The translations under genes were made by a program, and so were the position numbers. This document shows, in pieces, positions 15,901 to 21,280 of a stretch of DNA of 21,280 nt (within the stretch, counting starts at the first letter, position 1; the number at the start of each line of letters is the position of its first letter). Location: contig DDDX01000054.1 of the NCBI GenBank assembly GCA_002339085.1, forward strand, positions 1 to 21,280, in the 5' to 3' direction. This DNA is from Cellvibrionales bacterium UBA1969. Lineage in GTDB: Bacteria > Pseudomonadota > Gammaproteobacteria > Pseudomonadales > UBA7434. The notes beneath the pieces were generated by a model, which searched no databases, was not told the origin of the DNA, and saw nothing but the letters and a program-made list of their open reading frames with translations.

Positions 15901-16625
15901 GCAGGCGTCTGTCCTGATAATAGTCGACCACTCATATCAGGGAAGGTCACCGAAATCATAATCGGCACAGTTATTTCTGGCCGTGCATTGAAAAATGCTT
16001 TTACCGCGTAAATGGCGGCCTTGGCATTCAGCGTGTCGAAAACTGTTTCAATTAACAGTAAGTCAACTTCACCGGCAATGAGGTTTTCGGTTGCCTCAGT
16101 GTAATCGGCGACTAAGTCATCAAATTCAATATTTCTTGCGCTGGGATCATTCACATCAGGTGAAATGGATGCGGTGCGAGGTGTTGGGCCTAACACGCCA
16201 GCGACAAATCGAGGTTTGCCAGGATTTTTAGCGGTATATTGATCGGCAACCTCTCTGGCCAGTTTCGCGCCTGCAAGATTAATTTCGGCCGCGACTGATT
16301 CTAGCGAGTAGTCACCTTGCGCGACGCGAGTACCATTAAAGGTATTCGTTTCAAGAATATCAGCGCCAGCATCAAGATATGCGCGGTGAATCTTCCGAAT
16401 AACCTCTGGTTTTGTTATACAAAGTAAATCGTTGTTGCCTTTGAGGTCTGAAGTATAATCGGCGAAACGTTCACCGCGGTAATCAGCCTCCTGTAAGTTA
16501 TAGGTTTGGATCATGGATCCCATGGCGCCATCGATCACTAAGATACGCTTAGCCAACGCCTCTTTTAAAGCGGTAATCCGCGCTTGCGCGGTGTAAGTCG
16601 CAGATAGAGCTGTTTTTACTGACAT
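12903..16625 (-). CDS. metH: Cobalamin-dependent methionine synthase
   Basis: It transfers a methyl group from 5-methyltetrahydrofolate to homocysteine through methylcobalamin. All four modules are present in order. The homocysteine domain opens with LVIDGAMGSMIQ; its zinc ligands are the Cys in GVNCGRR and the pair in GGCCGTT. The folate domain has VNIGERCNVTGS (most MetH have Thr where this has Cys), NMDEGMLDA and IMIDSSKW. The cobalamin domain has KGDVHDIGKNIVGVVL with the His that binds cobalt. The reactivation domain has RPAPGYPACPDHTEK for AdoMet. I use the ATG at 16625 (1240 residues); an in-frame TTG at 16658 would add 11. The length is normal and I see no cobalamin riboswitch in the short leader. 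The DUF2970 gene follows immediately; nfuA is divergent. Confidence 0.95.
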   Translation of the reverse strand: MSVKTALSATYTAQARITALKEALAKRILVIDGAMGSMIQTYNLQEADYRGERFADYTSDLKGNNDLLCITKPEVIRKIHRAYLDAGADILETNTFNGTRVAQGDYSLESVAAEINLAGAKLAREVADQYTAKNPGKPRFVAGVLGPTPRTASISPDVNDPSARNIEFDDLVADYTEATENLIAGEVDLLLIETVFDTLNAKAAIYAVKAFFNARPEITVPIMISVTFPDMSGRLLSGQTPAAFWNSIAHAEPLMVGVNCGRRFKEIRPFVEELANNANCYLSGHFNAGLPNAFGEYDETPNDMFDDLNGFAERGFLNAVGGCCGTTPEHIASIAKVAVHNSPRDIPDLAVNCRLSGLEPFNIGADSLFVNIGERCNVTGSAQFKKLIINEDYDTALDVARQQVENGAQLIDINMDEGMLDALFAMKKFLNLVASEPEISRVPIMIDSSKWEVIETGLKCVQGKAIVNSISMKEGEAEFLAKARLCKDYGAAVVVMAFDEQGQADTLARRIEICEASYRLLVDKAHFNPEDIIFDPNIFAVATGIEEHNNYAIDFIEATRWIKQHLPHAKVSGGVSNVSFSFRGNNTVREAIHSVFLYHAIKAGMDMGIVNASQLAIYDDLPAELKTHVEDVILNRRDDSTERLLDIADKYKDDGASETKNENPAWREDNVRKRLEYSLVKGINTYIVEDAEEARQQFNRPIEVIEGPLMDGMNVVGDLFGEGKMFLPQVVKSARVMKQAVGYLQPYIEAEKTEGQKTNGKILMATVKGDVHDIGKNIVGVVLQCNNFEVIDMGVMVACEDILNKAREENVDAIGLSGLITPSLDEMVYVAKEMQRQDFHVPLLIGGATTSKAHTAVKIDQNFSNDQVIYVPDASRSVAVATKLISAELKNEFVAQTQDDYEKIRLRHANRKPKAAPLSYSNAIANKPKLNWQDYTPPAPAITDRQILTDYPIATLIDNIDWTPFFITWDLAGKYPRILTDEVVGEAATNLFNDAQAMLKRIVDEQLLEARAVFQFWPANQIDDDDIVVYKDHGRGEELARLHHIRQQTHKPNKKPNLSLADFIAPHESNKTDYIGGFVVSTGINAEKLAKEFEAKGDDFNSIMIKALADRLAEAFAEHLHQRVRTEFWGYVEAETFSNEELIKERYQGIRPAPGYPACPDHTEKATLFSLLDAEASIGVSLTEHYAMTPAASVSGFYFSHPEAQYFGTGKIADDQLQSLAERKHKSTEEMTRWLQPILE

Positions 16626-16878
16626 TTTACAAATACTAACCTGAATGCTGGATGGCAAGTTTCGATCATCTATTCTATCAAGAATTACGCTATTAGGCGT
16701 AGCTAAGGGGTTAATTTGTAACTATTAAGGGCCTAGCCATTCAGAGTGATAATTTACAGTACTTTAGTTACGCAATAGTTGGCTTAATGGTTTTTAAATT
16801 AATGAAAGTCTATCGCGTAGCGATCTGCTTTCGGCTAGAATAGGTACAAACTGGTAAAATGATTAGAGGGTAACCACT
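16626..16878. other. Divergent metH-nfuA intergenic region with inverted repeats
   Basis: These 253 bases must carry the promoters of both metH (minus) and nfuA (plus). No gene is visible. Two perfect inverted repeats stand out: TACGC-TATTAG-GCGTA, about 65 bases upstream of the metH ATG, and ATCGC-GTA-GCGAT at 16812-16824, about 55 bases before nfuA. Either could be an operator. I did not find a clear MetR (TGAA-N5-TTCA) or IscR-type site, and the space is too structured by short repeats to choose promoter hexamers with confidence. Confidence 0.35.
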
Positions 16879-17532
16879 ATGGCCGAATTGCCGCCCAAAG
16901 CCAATAATGCTGGCGCCGCTGATAAGCAACGATCTTCAGAGGCTGATTTTATTGAAATAGACTTGTCTGACAGTGCCCAAGAATACTTGAAAGGCTTATT
17001 AGACAAGCAAGAAGACGACGTAGTGGGTATCAGAATCTTCATTAATGACCCAGGTACACCTAGGGCAGAAACGTGCATCGCCTATGGTCGGGCTGATGAT
17101 TTAAGTGATGACAATATTGTTCGTGAATACGCCGGTTTTAACGCATATTTTGACCAGCAGAGTTGGCAGTATTTGGAAGAAGCAAAGGTTGACTATGCTG
17201 CTGATCGCATGGGCGGTCAGTTAACCATTAAAGCGCCTAATTCTAAAATGCCCAAAGTTGATGATGATAGCCCGCTTGAAGATCAAGTTAACTATCTGCT
17301 TTTTACTGAGATCAATCCGTCACTAGCGTCGCACGGGGGCGAGGTCTCGTTGATGAAAATTGACGATGAAAATTACGCTGTCCTGCAATTTGGTGGCGGT
17401 TGCCAGGGCTGTGGTTCCGTCGAGATGACCTTAAAAGATGGGGTTGAAAAAACCTTGATGGAGAAATTACCCCAGCTGGCAGGGGTCAGAGATATGACCG
17501 ATCACAGCGATCGAAGTAATGCTTATATTTGA
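16879..17532 (+). CDS. nfuA: Fe-S cluster carrier protein NfuA
   Basis: A scaffold/carrier that delivers [4Fe-4S] clusters to apoproteins, particularly under oxidative stress or iron limitation. It has two domains: a degenerate A-type domain (about residues 24-120, with IRIFINDPGTPRAETCIAYG, whose metal-binding Cys pattern is lost as in E. coli NfuA) and a C-terminal Nfu domain with INPSLASHGGEV and the cluster-binding GGGCQGCG (C175, C178). At 217 residues it is longer than E. coli NfuA (191) because of a polar extension of about 22 residues at the start. The ATG is supported by AGGG nine bases upstream. It is divergent from metH and convergent with mdh. Confidence 0.95.
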   Translation: MAELPPKANNAGAADKQRSSEADFIEIDLSDSAQEYLKGLLDKQEDDVVGIRIFINDPGTPRAETCIAYGRADDLSDDNIVREYAGFNAYFDQQSWQYLEEAKVDYAADRMGGQLTIKAPNSKMPKVDDDSPLEDQVNYLLFTEINPSLASHGGEVSLMKIDDENYAVLQFGGGCQGCGSVEMTLKDGVEKTLMEKLPQLAGVRDMTDHSDRSNAYI

Positions 17533-17550
17533 TATTTAGCCAGTGCCAAT

Positions 17551-17598
17551 GGTTGAATCAACCGGATAAAAAAGGCCGCTCAATGAACGACCTTTTTT
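17551..17598. terminator. Bidirectional terminator between nfuA and mdh
   Basis: A-run plus GG at 17568-17575 pairs with CC plus T-run at 17591-17598, with partial inner pairing, giving a hairpin flanked by A6 and T6 that can end transcription from either side. It lies between the convergent stops of nfuA (17532) and mdh (17621). Just before it, GGTTGA-A-TCAACC at 17551-17563 is a separate perfect 6-1-6 inverted repeat that could form an additional hairpin at the nfuA 3' end. Confidence 0.75.
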
Positions 17599-17620
17599 AT
17601 GATCATATTACTAATCAAGC

Positions 17621-18601
17621 TTAGGGCAGCAGATGCTGAACGGCATCGCGTTCTTCGGTGAGTTCTTGCTCGGTAGCATGCATTTTAGCTTGGCTGAAAG
17701 CATCTATCTCTAAGCCTTGCACAATGCTCCAGTCGCCATTAGTGCAGGTAACAGGGAAAGAGTAGATTAGGCCTTCGGCTATTCCATAACTGCCATCACT
17801 GTAAATACCCATGCTAACCCAGTCGTTGGCAGGGCTGCCCAGCGCCCAAGTGCGCATATGATCAATGGCTGCATTAGCAGCAGAGGCTGCGCTCGATGCA
17901 CCGCGAGCGGCAATAATAGCGGCGCCGCGCTGCTGTACTTCAGGAATAAAAGTTTCTTCATACCAAGCTTGGTCAATCAAGTCAGTGGCGGCAGTGCCGT
18001 TGACCTTAGCGTGAAACAGATCAGGGTATTGGGTAGCCGAGTGATTACCCCAGATGGTCATGTGAGTGACGGCAGTAACAGGGTTATCTGTTTTCTGAGC
18101 CAGCTGTGTCATCGCCCGATTGTGGTCTAATCGTGTCATGGCGGTAAAATTGCGAGGGTCGATATCGGGGGCATTTCGCTGAGCAATTAAGGCGTTAGTG
18201 TTGGCGGGATTGCCGACCACTAATACTTTGATATTTTGACTGGCGACGGCGTTAATGGCTTTGCCTTGGGCTGAAAAGATCGCCGCATTGGCTTCCAGCA
18301 AGTCCTTTCGCTCCATGCCTGGTCCTCGAGGCCTAGCGCCTACCAATAAAGCATAGTCGGAATCTTTAAAGGCTACATTGGCATCATCAGTGCAAACAAT
18401 GGTTTCTAACAGGGGAAACGCGCAATCATCCAGCTCCATAGCAACACCTTTTAGGGCGTCCAAAGCGGGCGTAATTTCGAGTAATTGCAATCTGACAGGC
18501 TGATCGTCACCTAGCATGGCGCCTGATGCGATACGGAATAATAGCCCGTAGCTAATTTGGCCGGCAGCACCGGTGACTGTGACGTTAACAGCTGGTTTCA
18601 T
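17621..18601 (-). CDS. mdh: NAD-dependent malate dehydrogenase
   Basis: It interconverts malate and oxaloacetate in the TCA cycle. The Rossmann motif GAAGQISYGLL is at residues 11-21, and the substrate loop GARPRGPGMERKDLL covers residues 88-102 with the substrate-binding Arg residues. GNPANTNAL is at 130-138, and the catalytic pair comes from LDHNRA (Asp159) and IWGNHS (His187). At 326 residues it belongs to the cytosolic-type group found in many proteobacteria rather than the 312-residue E. coli type. The start is supported by AGGA (18613-18610) eight bases upstream of the ATG. It is a single-gene unit, ended by the terminator shared with nfuA. Confidence 0.95.
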   Translation of the reverse strand: MKPAVNVTVTGAAGQISYGLLFRIASGAMLGDDQPVRLQLLEITPALDALKGVAMELDDCAFPLLETIVCTDDANVAFKDSDYALLVGARPRGPGMERKDLLEANAAIFSAQGKAINAVASQNIKVLVVGNPANTNALIAQRNAPDIDPRNFTAMTRLDHNRAMTQLAQKTDNPVTAVTHMTIWGNHSATQYPDLFHAKVNGTAATDLIDQAWYEETFIPEVQQRGAAIIAARGASSAASAANAAIDHMRTWALGSPANDWVSMGIYSDGSYGIAEGLIYSFPVTCTNGDWSIVQGLEIDAFSQAKMHATEQELTEERDAVQHLLP

Positions 18602-18818
18602 TGTGAATGTCCTGTTTTTGAATGCCTTCTAATCGGCGAGTCTATATGTGTTAGTGATGGGCTTCTGTGGCGGCAGTGGAGAAAATCGCAAATAAGCCGA
18701 GAAGCACTTTTGCGTGCGCTATTTTATGCGTGCTGGGCAGTAAAATCTATAACATCTGTGTTCATCAGATCAATAAAGGGTATTTTTTTAGGCTTGGCGA
18801 TTATTTACCCTGAAGTGC

Positions 18819-18847
18819 TTTAGGCTTTTGTCTCATTCCCTTACAAT
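18819..18847 (+). promoter_or_regulatory. Possible ttcA promoter in the mdh-ttcA intergenic region
   Basis: TTTAGG (18819-18824), a 17-base spacer and TACAAT (18842-18847) form a plausible sigma70 pair with a good -10 and a poor -35, 55 bases before the ttcA ATG. The whole gap, 18602-18901, is 300 bases between divergent genes. I see no other gene or RNA in it beyond the mdh ribosome binding site near its left edge. Confidence 0.35.
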
Positions 18848-18901
18848 AAGCAAGATCAAAGTTTTGGTCGATGCACCACTTTAAACCCTAATGATATTAA
18901 A

Positions 18902-19837
18902 ATGTTATTTATGCACGAAAAAGCCCGTCCATTATCCGCTACAGAATGCTCCACCACGGAGCCGATTGCCGAACAAGCCTGTGATCCTATTTTTAAGCGT
19001 TTAACTGAAGAAATGTTGCCGAAGCAGCGGTTGGATTTTAATAAGTTACAAAAGCGCCTTCGTCGGAATGTTGGCCGAGCTATCGAAGACTTCACTATGA
19101 TTGAAGACGGCGATAAAGTTATGGTTTGTGTGTCGGGAGGGAAAGATTCCTATTCCATGCTTGACATACTGGTAAATTTACAGCGCAACGCGCCGATCGA
19201 TTTTGAAATTATTGCGGTCAACCTCGATCAAAAACAACCCGGTTATCCTGAGCATATTCTTCCTACCTATCTTGAAAAAATTGGCGTGCCGTTCCATATT
19301 TTAGAAAAAGATACTTACAGTGTCGTCAAATCGGTTATCCCTGAAGGGAAAACCACCTGCGGTTTGTGCTCACGTTTGCGGCGCGGTAATTTATACGGCT
19401 TTGCCGAGTCGATAGGGGCGAATAAAATCGCCTTAGGACATCATCGCGATGACATTATTGAAACCTTATTTTTAAATTTATTTCACGGTGGTGCGCTTAA
19501 AGCGATGCCGCCCAAACTGTTAAGTGACGACAAACGGAATATCGTTATTCGGCCGATGGCTTATTGTAAAGAGGCTGATTTGCTGCATTATGCCGAATAT
19601 AAGGCTTTTCCTATTATTCCCTGCAATCTTTGTGGTAGCCAAAAAAACTTACAGCGCCAAGCAATTAAAAGTATGTTGAATGATTGGAATAAACAATTTC
19701 CCGGACGTATTGAAAGTATTTTTGGTGCCATCAGTAATGTGGCCCCTTCACAATTAGCTGACAGTGATCTATTTGATTTTAAAGCGCTTAGCATTGATCG
19801 TTCGCTCGGTATCATTGATAGCATTACCGTCGGGTAA
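18902..19837 (+). CDS. ttcA: tRNA 2-thiocytidine synthesis protein TtcA
   Basis: It thiolates cytidine 32 in certain tRNAs, using ATP to activate the base and a [4Fe-4S] cluster in sulfur transfer. The PP-loop SGGKDS is at residues 78-83; the cluster Cys pair is TTCGLC (C153, C156), with PCNLCGS (C241, C244) further on. KLQKRLRRNVGRAI before the PP-loop and GHHRDDIIETLFLNLF after it are typical. The N-terminus is about 35 residues longer than in E. coli TtcA and the C-terminus is shorter, ending soon after DLFDFKAL. ATG codons at 18902 and 18911 are both possible; the ribosome binding site is weak, so some of the polar extension may not be translated. Confidence 0.94.
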   Translation: MLFMHEKARPLSATECSTTEPIAEQACDPIFKRLTEEMLPKQRLDFNKLQKRLRRNVGRAIEDFTMIEDGDKVMVCVSGGKDSYSMLDILVNLQRNAPIDFEIIAVNLDQKQPGYPEHILPTYLEKIGVPFHILEKDTYSVVKSVIPEGKTTCGLCSRLRRGNLYGFAESIGANKIALGHHRDDIIETLFLNLFHGGALKAMPPKLLSDDKRNIVIRPMAYCKEADLLHYAEYKAFPIIPCNLCGSQKNLQRQAIKSMLNDWNKQFPGRIESIFGAISNVAPSQLADSDLFDFKALSIDRSLGIIDSITVG

Positions 19838-19856
19838 ACGATTTCTTAATTCTACG

Positions 19857-19948
19857 ATTGATCAATTTTTCCTGTCTTGTGATTGACCGATCGGTTATTG
19901 TCGTTGGCAGAGACTGTTAAGGGTTGCAATAAGTTACCTAGCTGTAAC
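19857..19948. promoter_or_regulatory. Cluster of perfect palindromes upstream of the molybdoenzyme gene
   Basis: The 233-base gap between ttcA and the next gene holds three exact inverted repeats: ATTGATCAAT (19857-19866), ACCGATCGGT (19886-19895), and GTTAC-CTAGCT-GTAAC (19933-19948). The middle one resembles the GC-cored palindromes bound by many TetR-family repressors. The first lacks the 4-base gap of an FNR/Anr box. They lie 120-215 bases before the start at 20071, within range of regulation of that gene. No transcription factor gene is adjacent. Confidence 0.35.
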
Positions 19949-20070
19949 CCACTTTTAAGCTAAGCAATTGAATATCAAGGCTGTTGCCGCTAACCTTACC
20001 CTAGAATAATCTGCATACTATTCATCTTTTAAAACGCTAAGTCATTATGAATAATCAGCGGGAGAGATCC

Positions 20071-21280
20071 ATGCCAAGCCTCGATAGTCAAAATAATATA
20101 GAAACCTTACGCCGTATTTGCCCCACATGTGAGGCTTGCTGCGGTTTGGTGATGGAAGTAGATCGTGACGAGCAAAAAATCATTTCAATTAAAGGTGATC
20201 CCGACGACCATCGCTCAAAAGGTTATGTCTGTGCGAAATCACAGGCTTTCAATTATATTTATGAAGACGGTGAACGCCTGCGTCATCCAGTGAAGAAAAC
20301 GGCTAACGGCTGGGAAGCGATTTCCTGGGACGAGGCGCTGGACACCATCGCCGAAAAATTTACCCATATTCGCGACAAATACGGCAAAGACGCCTTGTCC
20401 ATGTATGTGGGCAATCCATTGGGTCATGATTTTGCCGCAGGTATTTATCTTCAGTCATTAATGGCATCGATTGGTACCGAACGATTCTTCTCGGCCGGAA
20501 CCGTTGACCAACATCCGCAACAGCTGGTTTGTTGGGGTTTAATTGGCCATGAGTGGCTGTTTCCTGTGCCCGATTTGGAACGCACTGAACTGATGATTTG
20601 TATGGGCGCTAATCCTGTCGTATCTCAGGGCAGTCTATTAGGTCGACCTAATGTTAAAGAAGCGATGAAAACCATTCGCGATCGTGGCGGCAAGTGTGTA
20701 GTCATTGATCCGCGTCGCACTGAAACAGCCGATGAGGCTGACCAGCATATTTTTATTAAGCCTGGTACCGATGCGTATTTCTTAATGGCGTTTGCTCAGG
20801 TTTTGTTTGATGAAGATAAAATTGATTTAGCACATCTTGCTGACTACGTTGATAATGTTGACGCCTTATGCGAAGCAGTGAGCCAGTTTACGCCTGAAAG
20901 CACAGCTGCAGTAACGGGCGTAAGTGCTGCGGTGACTCGGCAACTCGTGGCAGACTATACAGCAACGCCAAAAGCTTCGTTATATGGTCGTATTGGTCTC
21001 TGTACCCAGGAGTTTGGTTTGGCCTCACACTGGATGCTCATGGTGATCAGTATCCTTAATGGCAAGCTTGACCAAGAGGGCGGTATGATGTTTGCTACTG
21101 CGCCCACGGGCGGATCTGGCCCGGGTGTTGATGGCGATGTGAAACCTTACGGTCGTTGGCATTCGAAAGTGCGTGGCGTGCCCGAAACTTGTGGTGAGTT
21201 ACCCGCCTCGTTAATGGCTGAGGAAATTACTGCGCCGGGCAACGAGGTGCGTGGTTTGCTGACTATTTGCGGTAATCCGG
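20071..21280 (+). CDS. Molybdopterin oxidoreductase, formate dehydrogenase-like alpha subunit (5' part)
   Basis: The frame is open from the ATG at 20071 to the window edge (403 complete codons), so the C-terminal half is missing. An N-terminal [4Fe-4S] motif, C17-x2-C20-x3-C24-x29-C54 with an extra C23 and the conserved CAK, is followed by RLRHPVKK, ISWDEALD and then molybdopterin-binding segments (MGANPVVSQGSL, VIDPRRTETADEAD, IKPGTDAYFLMAF). This is the large COG0243 family. At the position where formate dehydrogenases carry Sec/Cys I read AGTVDQHPQQ, so the metal ligand is not Cys and may be Asp or absent; the substrate is unknown. There is no twin-arginine signal, so it is cytoplasmic. 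GGAG at 20061-20064 supports this start; an in-frame ATG at 20047 is an alternative. Confidence 0.88.
   Translation, partial: MPSLDSQNNIETLRRICPTCEACCGLVMEVDRDEQKIISIKGDPDDHRSKGYVCAKSQAFNYIYEDGERLRHPVKKTANGWEAISWDEALDTIAEKFTHIRDKYGKDALSMYVGNPLGHDFAAGIYLQSLMASIGTERFFSAGTVDQHPQQLVCWGLIGHEWLFPVPDLERTELMICMGANPVVSQGSLLGRPNVKEAMKTIRDRGGKCVVIDPRRTETADEADQHIFIKPGTDAYFLMAFAQVLFDEDKIDLAHLADYVDNVDALCEAVSQFTPESTAAVTGVSAAVTRQLVADYTATPKASLYGRIGLCTQEFGLASHWMLMVISILNGKLDQEGGMMFATAPTGGSGPGVDGDVKPYGRWHSKVRGVPETCGELPASLMAEEITAPGNEVRGLLTICGNP

Noticed and set aside
16626..16720. Cobalamin or SAM riboswitch in the metH leader
   Set aside because: The leader is short and I could not find a B12-box-like conserved block or a multi-stem fold of the right size. 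Only a simple short inverted repeat is visible.
18770..18785. FNR/Anr-like box (TTCATCAGATCAA) between mdh and ttcA
   Set aside because: The half-sites are separated by three bases, not four, and the left half has a mismatch. It does not meet the TTGAT-N4-ATCAA pattern.
18557..18823. Plus-strand frame of 88 codons between mdh and ttcA
   Set aside because: It starts inside mdh on the opposite strand, has a Cys/Trp-rich unlikely composition and no ribosome binding site before its start.
19901..19935. Sigma54 promoter (TTGGCAG ... TTGC) upstream of the molybdoenzyme
   Set aside because: The distance between the GG and GC elements is much longer than the required ten bases.

Overview
The window reads as chromosome of a heterotrophic, aerobic, probably marine gammaproteobacterium. 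The support is protein resemblance judged by eye: NfuA, TtcA, cobalamin-dependent MetH, a Mdh of the 326-residue class, and a siroheme sulfite/nitrite reductase paired with a DUF934 protein. A Cellvibrionales/Spongiibacteraceae-like relative would fit, but that is inference. Gene density is high and mostly housekeeping. I see no tRNA, rRNA, CRISPR array, insertion sequence or phage gene.

Layout. 1-1139: 3' part of a GH3 beta-glucosidase. 1149-2288 (minus): a NADAR-family N-glycosidase and a beta-carbonic anhydrase, probably one transcript. 2562-7048: a group that looks like light and oxidative-stress defence, made of a renalase-like FAD oxidoreductase, a convergent short-chain dehydrogenase, an exported glutathione peroxidase, a DUF6482 protein and a bacterial cryptochrome/(6-4)-photolyase-type protein that lacks the cysteines for the family's iron-sulfur cluster. 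7136-8170: trpS. 8167-about 8607 (minus): a decayed C-terminal piece of malate synthase G with an in-frame TGA. 8713-9882 (minus): a Kef-type CPA2 antiporter. 10026-12183 (minus): the sulfite/nitrite reductase and its overlapping DUF934 partner, with a recognisable sigma70-type promoter upstream. 12483-12900: two very small membrane proteins in convergent orientation, the second (DUF2970) coupled to the end of metH. 12903-16625 (minus): metH. 16879-17532: nfuA, sharing a bidirectional terminator with convergent mdh (17621-18601). 18902-19837: ttcA. 20071-end: the 5' part of a molybdopterin oxidoreductase running off the window.

How the genes relate. Assimilatory sulfur reduction (10026-12183) and methionine synthesis (metH) lie close together; NfuA could supply Fe-S clusters to the siroheme reductase, TtcA and the molybdoenzyme. 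Malate dehydrogenase remains intact while malate synthase G is a relic, so glyoxylate entry to malate must rely on another malate synthase or be absent.

I found no convincing undescribed multi-gene system. The points most worth a second look are the malate synthase relic, the photolyase without Fe-S cysteines and its stress-gene neighbourhood, and several perfect palindromes in intergenic DNA, including an 18-bp one at 12401-12418.
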